Assembly (NCBI RefSeq): GCF_000165735.1
Contig: NZ_GL538208.1
Location: forward strand, 684,074-748,073
Source of the DNA: Megasphaera micronuciformis F0359
GTDB lineage: Bacteria; Bacillota; Negativicutes; Veillonellales; Megasphaeraceae
Reading direction: 5' to 3'
DNA length: 64,000 nucleotides
Under the pieces are notes generated by a model. That model saw only the letters and a list, made by a program, of their open reading frames with translations. It was not told the origin of the DNA and did no database searches. The position numbers and the translations under genes are program-made. Below are positions 46,397 through 55,977 of the stretch, piece by piece (the stretch's first letter is position 1; each line of letters starts with the position of its first letter).

Positions 46397-47932
46397 CTAT
46401 TCCTCCTCTTTAACGAGTTCATGGTCGGCGCCGAACAATTTAATAAATTCTTCAACCGCCTTCTTGAGGATAGCTTCATCTTCTTCACCGAGTTGCTTCG
46501 TGTCTTTAATGTGGCTGCCCACATCGGGATACTGAGCATGCATGAACTTGATGAATTTTTCTTCAAATTCCGCAACGTCTTCAACCTTAATCGGCATGAG
46601 ATAGCCTTTTACGGCTAAGTAAATCTGCATAACCTGGTCTTCAACAGCCATCGGCTGGTACTGAGGTTGTACGAGCATCTGCATCGTCCGTTCGCCTCTG
46701 TCGATTTGAGCCTTCGTACTCTTATCGAGGTCGGATCCGAACTGTGCGAAAGCCGCCAATTCACGATACTGTGCCAAGTCCAAACGCAAGGTGCCGGCAA
46801 TTTTCTTCATGGCTTTAATCTGAGCCGAACCACCTACACGAGATACGGACAGACCGACGTTAATAGCCGGACGCACACCGGAGTTAAATAATTCCGTTTC
46901 CAAGAAAATCTGTCCATCCGTAATAGAAATAACGTTTGTCGGAATATAAGCCGAAACGTCGCCTGCCAATGTTTCGATAATAGGCAAAGCCGTAATCGAA
47001 CCGCCACCCAATTCATCGGACAGCTTGGCAGCACGTTCCAAAAGACGCGAATGTAAATAAAATACGTCGCCGGGGTATGCTTCACGTCCGGGCGGACGAC
47101 GTAATAACAACGACATGGCACGGTATGCCTGAGCATGTTTGGACAAATCGTCATATACGCACAGTACATCTTTGCCCTGGGCCATGAAGTATTCACCCAT
47201 GGATACGCCGGCATAAGGAGCCAAGTATTGAAGCGGTGCCCCGTCGGAAGCCGTTGCGGCAACGACAATGGTATACGCCATAGCGCCGTGTTCTTCGAGA
47301 GTGCGAACTACACGAGCTACCGTAGATGCCTTCTGACCGATGGCAACATAGATACAAATAACGCCGCTATCCTTCTGATTGATAATCGTATCGATGGCAA
47401 TAGCCGTTTTGCCGGTACCGCGGTCACCGATAATCAATTCACGTTGGCCTCGACCGATAGGAACCATCGAGTCGATAGCTTTAATCCCTGTCTGCAAAGG
47501 TACCTTTACAGGTTGGCGGTCGGCAATACCCGACGCCTGGACTTCAATACGACGCGTTTCTTTCGTCTGAATGTCGCCTTTGCCGTCAATAGGAGCCCCC
47601 AGGGGATTTACGACACGGCCGATCATACCGTCACCTACAGGAACGCTCATAACGCGACCTGTACGACGAACCGTATCGCCTTCTTTAATCAAGTCGTCTT
47701 CACCGAGCAATACGGCGCCGACATTATCTTCTTCCAAGTTTAAGGCTAAGCCATATACATTGTGAGGTAATTCCAATAATTCCCCGGACATGGCCTTATC
47801 CAAACCGTAAATATGAGCGATGCCGTCACCGACTTCAAGGACCGTACCGACGTCGTCCACATTCGTTTCGACATTATAGTCTTCGATTTGTTTTCTGATT
47901 ATAGCCGTAATTTCTTCAGGCTTCATGTTCAT
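46397..47932 (-). CDS. atpA: ATP synthase alpha subunit
   Basis: 511 aa non-catalytic nucleotide-binding subunit. Walker [12 protein letters not shown] (about residue 169-179), [15 protein letters not shown] and the alpha signature [19 protein letters not shown]. 2 nt after atpH. Confidence 0.97.
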   Translation of the reverse strand: MNMKPEEITAIIRKQIEDYNVETNVDDVGTVLEVGDGIAHIYGLDKAMSGELLELPHNVYGLALNLEEDNVGAVLLGEDDLIKEGDTVRRTGRVMSVPVGDGMIGRVVNPLGAPIDGKGDIQTKETRRIEVQASGIADRQPVKVPLQTGIKAIDSMVPIGRGQRELIIGDRGTGKTAIAIDTIINQKDSGVICIYVAIGQKASTVARVVRTLEEHGAMAYTIVVAATASDGAPLQYLAPYAGVSMGEYFMAQGKDVLCVYDDLSKHAQAYRAMSLLLRRPPGREAYPGDVFYLHSRLLERAAKLSDELGGGSITALPIIETLAGDVSAYIPTNVISITDGQIFLETELFNSGVRPAINVGLSVSRVGGSAQIKAMKKIAGTLRLDLAQYRELAAFAQFGSDLDKSTKAQIDRGERTMQMLVQPQYQPMAVEDQVMQIYLAVKGYLMPIKVEDVAEFEEKFIKFMHAQYPDVGSHIKDTKQLGEEDEAILKKAVEEFIKLFGADHELVKEEE

Positions 47933-47934
47933 TT

Positions 47935-48498
47935 CTAGTCCGTCACCTCGTTTGCTACACTGCCTTGCAATAAGGCGTGTTCCATATTCCGGATTTGTCG
48001 TTTCAAGCTGCCGTCAATAACCTGATCGCCGATTTGTATAACGACGCCGCCCAAGATAGACGGGTCCGTATAGTACATCGGTTCGATTTTCTTTCCGGTC
48101 ATAGTTTCCAGCTTCTTCACGAGTGCCGTTTCTTCTTCCGCTGTTAGCGGCTTAATGACACGTATTTTGGCCACTTCAATATTCTGTGCGGCCCGAGCCA
48201 AATCGATAAAGTTTTCCACAGCTTCCGTAATTGCCGCTTCCCGACGACGGTCTACCATAACGTAGAGAAATCGGCAAACAATGGATGAAACGGAAGAAGC
48301 AAAAATCTTTTCAAGCGTTTCTTTTTTGGCTTTCGCCGTAACCAGAGGATTGCCCAAAAACTTTCTGAGATTTTCGTTTTCACGCATTACCGTGCGGACC
48401 GTTTTCATATCCGCCAGTACGGTATCAAGCGAATTATCCGATTGAGCAATATCAAACATGGCCTGGCTGTATTTTGAGTATACGGATTCAGGTATCAT
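47935..48498 (-). CDS. atpH: ATP synthase delta subunit
   Basis: 187 aa stator connector between F1 and the b stalk: N-terminal helical bundle ([10 protein letters not shown]) and C-terminal segment [27 protein letters not shown] typical of OSCP/delta. 6 nt after atpF. Confidence 0.95.
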   Translation of the reverse strand: MIPESVYSKYSQAMFDIAQSDNSLDTVLADMKTVRTVMRENENLRKFLGNPLVTAKAKKETLEKIFASSVSSIVCRFLYVMVDRRREAAITEAVENFIDLARAAQNIEVAKIRVIKPLTAEEETALVKKLETMTGKKIEPMYYTDPSILGGVVIQIGDQVIDGSLKRQIRNMEHALLQGSVANEVTD

Positions 48499-48504
48499 AA
48501 GTGC

Positions 48505-48999
48505 CTACCTTGCGATCCGTTTCGCATCCATACGATCCATGCACTCTTTAATCAATTTGGAGTTCATGTCCGTATCCATATTTTTTTCCAGTAATTTTTC
48601 TGCCACAGCCATAGACAGGGAAACTACTTCTTGCCTCATTTCGCGAAGAGCGGCTTCACGTTCACTGACGATTTCGGCGTGTGCCAATTCCTTTTCGCGG
48701 GCAATTTGCGTACGGATGGCATCGAGTTGCGCCTGTCCTTCCGCTTCCGCCTGCTTAACGGCCTTATCGATAATCGCCTGCGCTTTTTCCTGAGCCGTTT
48801 GCAACTGTTGTTCGTAATCGGCTTTCAGTTTTTCTGCAGCCAAACGCGACTGTTCCGCATCGTTCAAGTCGGACGAAATCTTGTTTCTCCGTTCCTCCAG
48901 AACCTTCAACATCGGTTTATAAGCAAACTTGGCCAAAATAGCGACCAGAACAAAGAAGTTGAGGAATTGGAAAAGCAAAGTACCGTTTATACTGATCAA
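48505..48999 (-). CDS. atpF: ATP synthase b subunit
   Basis: 164 aa peripheral stalk: one N-terminal membrane helix (about 5-25, LLFQFLNFFVLVAILAKF) and a long charged coiled-coil helix. Only one b-type gene is present. Confidence 0.95.
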   Translation of the reverse strand: MISINGTLLFQFLNFFVLVAILAKFAYKPMLKVLEERRNKISSDLNDAEQSRLAAEKLKADYEQQLQTAQEKAQAIIDKAVKQAEAEGQAQLDAIRTQIAREKELAHAEIVSEREAALREMRQEVVSLSMAVAEKLLEKNMDTDMNSKLIKECMDRMDAKRIAR

Positions 49000-49044
49000 T
49001 GGTATTCCCTCCCCGTTTCGGTAAGTAACACTTCTTTATTCAAA

Positions 49045-49302
49045 TTAGAGTAAACTTACAAACGGATTGGCGAATACCAATACAATGGCGATAACGGCAG
49101 CGATAATAGGAATAGATTCAATCAAGCCGATAGAGATAAGCATGTTCGTAAGGAGCTTGCCGCCCATTTCAGGCTGACGTGCCGTACCTTCCAACATTTT
49201 CGAAGCCGCATTGCCGTCGGCAAGAGCCGCGCCCAAAGCTGCCAAACCAATACCCAAGCAAGCACCGAATGCCGAGAATGCCAAAACAATTGCCTTTTCC
49301 AT
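49045..49302 (-). CDS. atpE: ATP synthase c subunit (rotor ring)
   Basis: 85 aa helical hairpin. The loop ARQPE (about 41-45) contacts gamma/epsilon. The ion-binding carboxylate is Glu62 in IESIPII; Ser63 follows it as in sodium-type c subunits, whereas the helix-1 position equivalent to Gln32 of the Ilyobacter sodium enzyme is Asp29, and the sodium-type Thr and Tyr are Ile. The coupling ion is thus ambiguous. Start ATG lies 9 nt after GGGAGGG. Confidence 0.96.
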   Translation of the reverse strand: MEKAIVLAFSAFGACLGIGLAALGAALADGNAASKMLEGTARQPEMGGKLLTNMLISIGLIESIPIIAAVIAIVLVFANPFVSLL

Positions 49303-49332
49303 AAGTTATAACCCTCCCAGATATGTAAAAAT

Positions 49333-50016
49333 TTAATGTGATCCGTGGAACGACGGAGCTAAATAAGATGTTGTCAAAATAGTAAAGATAAATGCCTGGA
49401 TTAAACCGATAACCAAGCTGAACACGAGCCAAATGAGCGGCACGCCTACAGGTACCAGTTCATACAGCACTTCCATCAAAATTTCACCGGCCAAAATATT
49501 ACCGAAAAGACGGAATGACAATGTCAACGGTTTTGTAAATTCTTCCATTAAGTTGATGGGGAAGAACAATACAAAAGGCTGGAAGAAATGTTTGAAATAC
49601 TTTCCGGCACCCTGATTGCGAATATACAACGCATGTGTCAAAAACGATGCGACCAAAGCCAATGCTACGGTCGTGTTCAAATCATTTGTAGGTGATGATA
49701 ATACACCCGGATTCGGTAACAGACCGAATTCATTAGCAAAGAAAATGAACAAAAACATGGTTAAGAGAACAGATGTAACCTGACCGTATTTAGGTCCCAG
49801 GTTTTCTTTAAACTGTTCAAGTAAGGCTTCAACAATCATTTCCATGCCGTTTTGCATACCGCTCGGTACCAAGGCACGTCCCCGCGTCGCCAACAGTGTA
49901 ACCACAATAACGATGGCGGCAACAATCCATGTCATCATCAAGGTGTCAATATTGACATTTAACCCTAACAACTGAACAACCGTATGATGCCCCGCGTGTA
50001 ATTCCATAAGCTGCAC
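49333..50016 (-). CDS. atpB: ATP synthase a subunit
   Basis: 227 aa membrane stator forming the ion half-channels with the c ring. The essential arginine is in LTLSFRLFGNILAGEI (about residue 165). Five to six transmembrane helices. 30 nt upstream of atpE. Confidence 0.96.
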   Translation of the reverse strand: MQLMELHAGHHTVVQLLGLNVNIDTLMMTWIVAAIVIVVTLLATRGRALVPSGMQNGMEMIVEALLEQFKENLGPKYGQVTSVLLTMFLFIFFANEFGLLPNPGVLSSPTNDLNTTVALALVASFLTHALYIRNQGAGKYFKHFFQPFVLFFPINLMEEFTKPLTLSFRLFGNILAGEILMEVLYELVPVGVPLIWLVFSLVIGLIQAFIFTILTTSYLAPSFHGSH

Positions 50017-50024
50017 CTCCCTTC

Positions 50025-50414
50025 CTACAAAATGCGCTGTAACGCCTTGACAAAAAGTTCACCGAAAATCAGTACTCTGTACATCATGACACCTGCCACA
50101 AAGGAGGAAATCCTGATTTGAGGAAATTGCAGTACAACGATAAGCACAAGCATAATCAACAACAGCCTCACTACTACGCCGCCGCGGATAAAGACCAAGG
50201 CTTGTTCGGCCGGCATACGTGCGGATTTCGCTAACCGACTGCTGAGCATTACGAAGTACAACAGATTGACCAGGCTACCGATGATCCATCCGGAAATATA
50301 CTCGCCCGCTCCGACCGCCCAAGCGGCAACAGCCCCCAGTACGGTGCCTACAGCAAGACGAATTACCGTTTTTTTAACATATAAAGTAAATACGTCCACC
50401 GGTCGTCCTTTCAT
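50025..50414 (-). CDS. atpI: ATP synthase subunit I
   Basis: 129 aa membrane protein with four hydrophobic segments, in the normal AtpI place ahead of atpB. AtpI proteins help c-ring assembly and have been linked, with AtpZ, to Mg2+ transport. Identified from context and topology more than from motifs. Confidence 0.82.
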   Translation of the reverse strand: MKGRPVDVFTLYVKKTVIRLAVGTVLGAVAAWAVGAGEYISGWIIGSLVNLLYFVMLSSRLAKSARMPAEQALVFIRGGVVVRLLLIMLVLIVVLQFPQIRISSFVAGVMMYRVLIFGELFVKALQRIL

Positions 50415-50422
50415 TTCCCCTG

Positions 50423-50683
50423 TTACTTGCCACGTTCATTCAAAGTCCCCGCTTTTTTATACAAAGTCCAAAACCCGGTAACGGAACCTAAGAGTGCAAA
50501 TGCCATGAGCCCGAACGGACTTGTATTAAAATACGAATCCACAAAGCGTCCAATGAAAATACCGACAATAATGTTCACAAATAAAGTAAGGCCCAATGAA
50601 CCGGCTACGGCTACGAGCTGTAATGTCGACATGCCGTCGCTTCTTTTTTGTGATTTTTTGCGGTCTTCCGTTGCTTGGCCCAC
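50423..50683 (-). CDS. atpZ: AtpZ family ATP-synthase-associated membrane protein
   Basis: 86 aa with two hydrophobic helices (about 24-44 and 56-74) after a basic N-terminus; the G-x-F-I-G-R-F-V-D and P-F-G-x-M pattern fits the AtpZ/AtpI family. First gene of the ATP synthase operon, 8 nt before atpI. Confidence 0.82.
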   Translation of the reverse strand: MGQATEDRKKSQKRSDGMSTLQLVAVAGSLGLTLFVNIIVGIFIGRFVDSYFNTSPFGLMAFALLGSVTGFWTLYKKAGTLNERGK

Positions 50684-50769
50684 GAATATTTACCCCTCAC
50701 GGCAACTACAGTGAATACGGTAAAAATCAATGATTATATCCGCATCGATTGACCCCGTACCTGATGTAT

Positions 50770-50798
50770 ATTTTACTCTTCCATTTGATAAAATGCAA
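50770..50798 (-). promoter_or_regulatory. Candidate promoter of the ATP synthase operon
   Basis: Minus-strand -35 TTGCAT (50798-50793), 17-bp spacer, -10 TAAAAT (50775-50770), about 85 nt before atpZ. A further TATAAT-like box without a -35 lies nearer the gene. Confidence 0.5.
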
Positions 50799-50857
50799 CA
50801 AAACCGAATGGGCTTAGCCCTTTTTTTCTTAAGGTTTAAAGGTGTAAAGAGTACTAA

Positions 50858-50882
50858 AAAAGGCGACATTTTGTCGCCTTTT
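50858..50882 (-). terminator. Terminator after wecB
   Basis: 11-bp perfect stem AAAAGGCGACA/TGTCGCCTTTT with a TTT loop, 33 nt past the wecB stop. Flanked by A and T runs on both sides, so it could act in both directions. Confidence 0.85.
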
Positions 50883-50915
50883 AATCATACTATTTGTTTT
50901 GAATATTTATTCATT

Positions 50916-52061
50916 TTATTTAAATTCTTCAGGCCGTTCGGAGCATTCATTGTATACATAACGCACAGCTTGAACAATCCGTTCCGAAGCCCTTCCGTCA
51001 CCATAGGGGTTGACGGCATTGCTCATGGCTTCATAAGCTTTTTTATCAGTCAATAGGCGTCTCGTCGTTTCATATACGACATCCACATTGGTTCCGATAA
51101 GAGATACGGTTCCCGCTTTTACCGCTTCCGGTCGTTCCGTCGTATTTCTCAAAACGAGAACCGGTTTTCCCAAAGACGGAGCTTCTTCCTGAATACCGCC
51201 CGAATCGGTCAGCACCAGATAGCTGCGACTCATAAGGTTGGCAAAGGGTTCATAATCAAGCGGTTCAATGAGGTGGATTCTGTCTACCCCCGCTAGTTCT
51301 TCGTTAACGACCTGCCGAACAAGGGGATTGCGATGTACGGGAAAAACGATTTCCGCATCGGGCGTTTCTTGTACGACCGAACGTAAAGCTTTATAAATAT
51401 GTCGCATCGGCTCCCCTAGATTTTCCCGACGATGGGTGGTTAATAAGATAACTCGATGCTGTTCAAAGTCGATTTGGCGCAATTTCTCGTCATCAAACTC
51501 GTAGTCGGGACGAACGGTCTTCATTAAGGCGTCAATAACCGTATTTCCTGTTACATATATTTTTTCCGGGTTCACACCTTCACGTAAAAGATTGGCTTTA
51601 GCCGTTTCCGTCGGTGCAAAATGAAAAGATGCAATAGCTCCTGTGAGCTTACGATTCATTTCTTCGGGAAAAGGCGAATATATATCCCCTGTTCTCAGAC
51701 CCGCTTCTACATGACCGACTGCAGTCTGACTGTAGTAAGAAGCCAAAGCACCGGCAAAGGTCGTCGTCGTATCGCCGTGAACGAGAACCAGATCGGGCTT
51801 TTCTTTTTCCAAAACCTCTTTTAATCCGTTCATCGCTCGCGAGGTTATGTCGTATAAAGTCTGACCCTGTGACATAATATCCAAATCGTAATCGGGTTTG
51901 ATTTTGAATAAATGCAACACTTGATCAAGCATTTGCCGATGTTGAGCCGTTACGGCCACGACCGTCTCGATTTCGTCCTGATGTTTTTTCAGTTCCAATA
52001 CGACAGGAGCCATTTTTATGGCTTCCGGTCGAGTACCGAATACGGTCATTACTTTAATCAT
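50916..52061 (-). CDS. wecB: UDP-N-acetylglucosamine 2-epimerase (non-hydrolysing)
   Basis: 381 aa GT-B-fold enzyme making UDP-ManNAc for surface polysaccharides. Motifs GTRPEAIKMAPVV, VHGDTTTTFAGAL, HVEAGLRTGDIYSPFPEEMNR-like, and TDSGGIQEEAPSLGKPVLVLR. 28 nt after the WecA/TagO gene, forming a two-gene unit for lipid-linked glycan precursors. Confidence 0.94.
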   Translation of the reverse strand: MIKVMTVFGTRPEAIKMAPVVLELKKHQDEIETVVAVTAQHRQMLDQVLHLFKIKPDYDLDIMSQGQTLYDITSRAMNGLKEVLEKEKPDLVLVHGDTTTTFAGALASYYSQTAVGHVEAGLRTGDIYSPFPEEMNRKLTGAIASFHFAPTETAKANLLREGVNPEKIYVTGNTVIDALMKTVRPDYEFDDEKLRQIDFEQHRVILLTTHRRENLGEPMRHIYKALRSVVQETPDAEIVFPVHRNPLVRQVVNEELAGVDRIHLIEPLDYEPFANLMSRSYLVLTDSGGIQEEAPSLGKPVLVLRNTTERPEAVKAGTVSLIGTNVDVVYETTRRLLTDKKAYEAMSNAVNPYGDGRASERIVQAVRYVYNECSERPEEFK

Positions 52062-52089
52062 GAAAGCGCCTCCTTAGACGTATACCCTT

Positions 52090-53127
52090 CTATTTTTTCA
52101 TGCCGTTTGTGTTGTCGGAGCGCCGTAACACACCGATTCGACGGGCCGAATAAATAATAATAGCCAAGACGGCGATAACCGTAACAATACCGGTCTTATA
52201 GCTTACATTGGCAACGAAAATCGCAACAAATCCCAAAACCGCACTGACCATGTACATGCTGAGAACAGCTTGTTTCTGAGTCATCCCCAAAGCCAGTAAA
52301 CGGTGATGCAAATGTCCTTTATCGGGCTGAAATATCGGAACGCCGCTCATTTTGCGACGCACAATAGCAAACAAAGTATCTAAAATAGGTACCCCTAAGG
52401 CGATGATAGGTACAATAAGAGCCACCGTTGCCGCCGTCTTGACAAGCCCCAGAACAGCCACAACCGCCATAGTATACCCCAGAAGCATGCTGCCCGTATC
52501 GCCCATAAAGATTTTGGCGGGATTAAAGTTATATTGCAAAAATCCCAAGGCAGCTCCCGACATAGCCACTAAAATCATAGCCGGCAAATATTGATTCATA
52601 CTGACAGCCATGAAAAACATGGAAATGGAAGCGATTACCGATACCCCTGCCGCCAAGCCGTCTAACCCGTCAATAAGATTTACCGTATTGGTAAATCCGA
52701 CAATCCAAAAAATCGTAACCGGTACGGCCAACCATTCGGGAATGATTAAAATGGTTCCGAACGGATTGGTTACCCATTCGATCTGTACGCCGAAGGCCAC
52801 GGGAATAGCTGCGGCAATAATCTGCCCGGTCAGCTTTACCTTAGCCGGTATATTCTTGATGTCGTCCCAAATCCCCAAGCACACAATAGCCGTAGCTCCT
52901 AATAAAAAGCCTAAAAATTCTTTATATACGGGCATGGAAAAGAGGACGGCCGCCATAAATCCGATAAATATGGCCAATCCGCCCAGACGGGGAATAATAT
53001 GAGTATGCACCTTACGTGCTTCGGGCCGATCTACGGCACCGACACGAACGGCAAGCTTTTTCACGGCCGGAGTCAACGCGTATGAAACAATCAGACCGAT
53101 AAAAAAAGGTACGAAATATGCCAGCAC
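52090..53127 (-). CDS. Undecaprenyl-phosphate GlcNAc-1-phosphate transferase (WecA/TagO type)
   Basis: 345 aa polytopic membrane enzyme of the MraY/WecA superfamily that begins lipid-linked polysaccharide synthesis. Catalytic segments DRPEARKVHTHIIPRLGG, NLIDGLDGLAAG, IFMGDTGSMLLG and the cytosolic HLHHRLLALG loop typical of WecA/TagO as opposed to MraY. Pairing with wecB suggests GlcNAc and ManNAc units in the same glycan. Confidence 0.9.
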   Translation of the reverse strand: MLAYFVPFFIGLIVSYALTPAVKKLAVRVGAVDRPEARKVHTHIIPRLGGLAIFIGFMAAVLFSMPVYKEFLGFLLGATAIVCLGIWDDIKNIPAKVKLTGQIIAAAIPVAFGVQIEWVTNPFGTILIIPEWLAVPVTIFWIVGFTNTVNLIDGLDGLAAGVSVIASISMFFMAVSMNQYLPAMILVAMSGAALGFLQYNFNPAKIFMGDTGSMLLGYTMAVVAVLGLVKTAATVALIVPIIALGVPILDTLFAIVRRKMSGVPIFQPDKGHLHHRLLALGMTQKQAVLSMYMVSAVLGFVAIFVANVSYKTGIVTVIAVLAIIIYSARRIGVLRRSDNTNGMKK

Positions 53128-53210
53128 CGAACACGCCTACTTTCTTTTTATAATTGAAATGCCGTGCTTTCAGCAACGAACATCCAAAGAATACACTTCT
53201 GTCCACGGTC

Positions 53211-53219
53211 ATTATAGCA
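53211..53219 (-). promoter_or_regulatory. Extended -10 promoter for the wecA-type/wecB genes
   Basis: TGCTATAAT on the minus strand, an extended -10 with no good -35, about 85 nt before the start codon. Confidence 0.5.
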
Positions 53220-53256
53220 CAAGTGTTTATTAAAATACCATAAGGCCGCCGCTTTT

Positions 53257-54924
53257 TTATTTCTTGTCACGCAAAGCTTCGTCAATAAGTACCTTACCTT
53301 CTTGCAAAAGACTCTCCGCCTCTTCATCGGATCGGTAACTTTCACTGTATAGCTTGTATAAATCTTCCGTTCCCGAAGGCCGTGCGGCGATCCAACCGTC
53401 AGCCGTACTGATTTTAATACCGCCTATAGAAAGATTTTCGTAAGCAGATCGGGTCTCAATGTCCGTAATAGTTGCGTTCCCCAACTTGACAACCCCGATA
53501 TCGGACTTGTCCAAAGCGGCAATACGTATTTTTTCTTCTTTCGATACGGCCGTATCGCACCGTTTCGTATAAGTAGATCGACCCAATCGTTTACAAACTT
53601 TTTCATAATAAGAAAGAGGAGACAAGCCCGTAACGGCCTTTATTTCCGCTGCCAAGAGACACATAATGATGCCGTCTTTATCCGTCGTCCATACACTGCC
53701 GTCACGCTTTACAAACGAAGCGCCGGCACTCTCCTCTCCGGCAAAAAAGACCTTCTTTTCATACAAAAGGTCAGCAAAGTATTTAAACCCTACGGGGACT
53801 TCATATACATTGGCACGGAGTCCTTCGGCAACAACTTTCAGTAACTCTGTGGTTACGATGGTTTTACCGATACCCGTTTTGGCAAAGTCACGATGGGTTC
53901 CCAAATAATGAGCGCAAGCCGTCAAAAAGGCATTGGCTCCGATCATGCCTTCCGGCCCGCAGACGACACCGAATCGATCATAATCGGGATCATTAGCCAA
54001 CACCAGGTCGTATGAACGACCGTCTTTGATGACGCCGGCCATGACATAAGGTGATGAACAATCCATACGCACCTTACCGTCCGCATCATAGGTCATAAAG
54101 GTGAACCGCGGGTCATAACTGTCATTAATAAAGTCGGCCTTAATATGATACTTTTCGCATACGGCATGCCAATAATTCATACCCGAGCCGCCGAGAGCAT
54201 TGACCAGAATATGCAGATCCGCCCGGGCTATGGATTCCATATCGATAACCTGAGACAGTTCCTCTACATACAGCCCTTTATAGTCATAAGGAATGCAACT
54301 TCCCCCCCGGCGTTTTTCCGCTTCCGGCAAAGTATACCCGGTTTCCAGCAAGCGGTTTGCTTCTTTTTCTACGGCCTTTGTAATCGTACTGTCTGCCGGC
54401 CCGCCGCTTACGGGATTGTACTTAATACCGCCACAGTCCGGCGGATTATGAGACGGCGTTATGATAATACCGTCACCCCGCTTTTCCGAACGCTTTTCAT
54501 TATAACGAAGAACGGCACGCGATACGGACGGTGTCGGTACAAAATCGCCTTCGCAATCCGTGCAGGCCGCAATCTTATTGTAAGCCAAGACATTCAAGGT
54601 CGTTTGATAAGCCAGTTGGGACAAATAGTGCGTATCCGCCCCTACAAATACGGGACCGGAAGCTCCGAAGCTTTGACGCAAATTGCAGATAGCCTGAACA
54701 ACCGAGCCTACGTGTAAAGCCGTAAAGCTTCCGTCCGTAGCTTTACCGCGATGTCCCGATGTGCCGAAGGAAACCCGTTGAGCCGGTTCATCCATGCAGG
54801 GAATCGTTTTATTATAAGCTTTTTTTATTTCTTCTAAATCGGGATAATCACAGGCTCTCACCCGTTGTCCCGCCAAGGGATGTACAGACACGCTTTCCAC
54901 AATCCTTTCATCTCGTTTCGACAC
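53257..54924 (-). CDS. pgm: Phosphoglucomutase (alpha-D-glucose specific)
   Basis: 555 aa alpha-phosphohexomutase interconverting glucose-1-P and glucose-6-P for glycogen and surface sugars. Motifs: SFGTSGHRGKA, catalytic serine in ITPSHNPPDCGG, metal loop DPDYDRFG, sugar-binding GEESAGASF, phosphate-binding RPSGTEDLYKLY. The N-terminal HPLAGQ aligns with E. coli Pgm. Start uncertain: GTG at 54924 has no clear Shine-Dalgarno; in-frame GTGs 8 and 11 codons later are alternatives. Confidence 0.92.
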   Translation of the reverse strand: MSKRDERIVESVSVHPLAGQRVRACDYPDLEEIKKAYNKTIPCMDEPAQRVSFGTSGHRGKATDGSFTALHVGSVVQAICNLRQSFGASGPVFVGADTHYLSQLAYQTTLNVLAYNKIAACTDCEGDFVPTPSVSRAVLRYNEKRSEKRGDGIIITPSHNPPDCGGIKYNPVSGGPADSTITKAVEKEANRLLETGYTLPEAEKRRGGSCIPYDYKGLYVEELSQVIDMESIARADLHILVNALGGSGMNYWHAVCEKYHIKADFINDSYDPRFTFMTYDADGKVRMDCSSPYVMAGVIKDGRSYDLVLANDPDYDRFGVVCGPEGMIGANAFLTACAHYLGTHRDFAKTGIGKTIVTTELLKVVAEGLRANVYEVPVGFKYFADLLYEKKVFFAGEESAGASFVKRDGSVWTTDKDGIIMCLLAAEIKAVTGLSPLSYYEKVCKRLGRSTYTKRCDTAVSKEEKIRIAALDKSDIGVVKLGNATITDIETRSAYENLSIGGIKISTADGWIAARPSGTEDLYKLYSESYRSDEEAESLLQEGKVLIDEALRDKK

Positions 54925-54988
54925 GGTTATATAAGCCGTTTAAGGCTTACTATTCACCACATCTTATGGTAATATAAATATACTTGGT

Positions 54989-55016
54989 ATTATATCAAAT
55001 CACACCGTTCTGTAAA
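54989..55016 (-). promoter_or_regulatory. Candidate pgm promoter
   Basis: Minus-strand -35 TTTACA (55016-55011), 16-bp spacer, -10 TATAAT (54994-54989). It reaches up to the exoA ribosome-binding site, so the two divergent genes share a tight control region. Confidence 0.6.
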
Positions 55017-55031
55017 AGAAAGGACTCTACT

Positions 55032-55784
55032 ATGAAATTTATCTCCTGGAACGTCAACGGGCTGCGTGCCGTTATGAAAAAGGGATTTCCCGAAATATTT
55101 AAAGAACTGGATGCGGATATTTTCTGTCTACAGGAAACGAAGCTACAAGCCGGTCAAATAGAAATGGACCTGCCAGGATATGAACAATACTGGAATTATG
55201 CCGATAAAAAAGGCTATAGCGGCACGGCAATTTTTACGCGTATAAAACCGCTTTCCGTCTCTTACGGTATGAATATTGATGAACATGACCATGAAGGACG
55301 CCTTATTACCTTAGAGTTTGAAGACTTCTATTTTATTACCTGTTACACCCCCAACAGCCAAAGTGAATTAGCTCGCCTGGATTATCGGATGCGTTGGGAA
55401 GATGACTTTCGCAACTATGTGACCGAATTGAATCGAACCAAACCTGTCATTTTCTGTGGCGATTTAAATGTGGCTCACGAAGAAATAGATTTGAAAAATC
55501 CGAAGACAAATCGCAAAAATGCAGGCTTCTCCGATGAAGAACGAGCTAAAATGACCGAACTTCTCGCTGCCGGATTTACGGATACGTGGCGCTACTTCTA
55601 TCCCGACAAAGAAGGCGTCTACTCCTGGTGGTCTTATCGTTTTAAAGCCAGACAGAACAACTCCGGTTGGCGTATAGACTACTTCATTACCTCGTCCGCT
55701 TTAGACAGTCGCTTAAAAGAAGCTCTTATTTATACGAATATTGAAGGCAGTGACCACTGCCCTGTAGGTCTGGTCATCGAATAG
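55032..55784 (+). CDS. exoA: Exodeoxyribonuclease III / AP endonuclease
   Basis: 250 aa base-excision-repair enzyme of the ExoIII/ExoA family. Catalytic motifs WNVNGLRA, CLQETKL, CGDLNVAHEEIDL, SWWSYRFKARQNNSGWRIDYF-like and SDHCPVGLV. ATG at 55032 follows AAAGGA and starts the conserved MKFISWN; the upstream extension to 54984 is not needed. Divergent from pgm and followed after 6 nt by the tRNA promoter. Confidence 0.95.
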   Translation: MKFISWNVNGLRAVMKKGFPEIFKELDADIFCLQETKLQAGQIEMDLPGYEQYWNYADKKGYSGTAIFTRIKPLSVSYGMNIDEHDHEGRLITLEFEDFYFITCYTPNSQSELARLDYRMRWEDDFRNYVTELNRTKPVIFCGDLNVAHEEIDLKNPKTNRKNAGFSDEERAKMTELLAAGFTDTWRYFYPDKEGVYSWWSYRFKARQNNSGWRIDYFITSSALDSRLKEALIYTNIEGSDHCPVGLVIE

Positions 55785-55790
55785 TATAGT

Positions 55791-55820
55791 TTGACTCCGT
55801 GAAAACAGCCGTGTTACAAT
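55791..55820 (+). promoter_or_regulatory. tRNA-Leu promoter
   Basis: -35 TTGACT (55791-55796), 18-bp spacer, -10 TACAAT (55815-55820), 12 nt before the mature tRNA 5' end. Confidence 0.75.
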
Positions 55821-55832
55821 AAAATCCGGCAT

Positions 55833-55916
55833 GCGAGTGTGGCGGAACGGCAGACGCACCGGACTTAGGATCCGGCGTCTTATGACGTGAGGGTTCAAAT
55901 CCCTCCACTCGCACCA
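55833..55916 (+). tRNA. tRNA-Leu (anticodon UAG)
   Basis: 84 nt with CCA encoded. Acceptor GCGAGTG pairs with CACTCGC; anticodon stem CCGGA/TCCGG with loop CTTAGGA gives anticodon TAG; long variable arm (CGTCTTATGACGT) as in class II tRNAs; T arm GAGGG-TTCAAAT-CCCTC. Confidence 0.98.
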
Positions 55917-55948
55917 AAAAAGCTGTGCCCTATAAGGCACAGCTTTTT
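55917..55948. terminator. Bidirectional terminator between tRNA-Leu and the autotransporter gene
   Basis: 13-bp perfect stem AAAAAGCTGTGCC/GGCACAGCTTTTT with a 6-nt loop; T-run on both strands. Starts directly after the tRNA CCA and lies 30 nt past the stop of the minus-strand autotransporter gene, serving both. Confidence 0.9.
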
Positions 55949-55977
55949 CATTTTATCAAATTCGTTAACTTATGAAT

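Noticed and set aside
47135-47743. 202-codon plus-strand frame opposite atpA
   Set aside because: Antisense shadow of atpA with no start signal and no protein-like features.
50810-50828. Small GGGC/GCCC palindrome followed by T7 on the plus strand near the atp promoter
   Set aside because: Only a four-base stem and no plus-strand gene for it to terminate; too weak to call.
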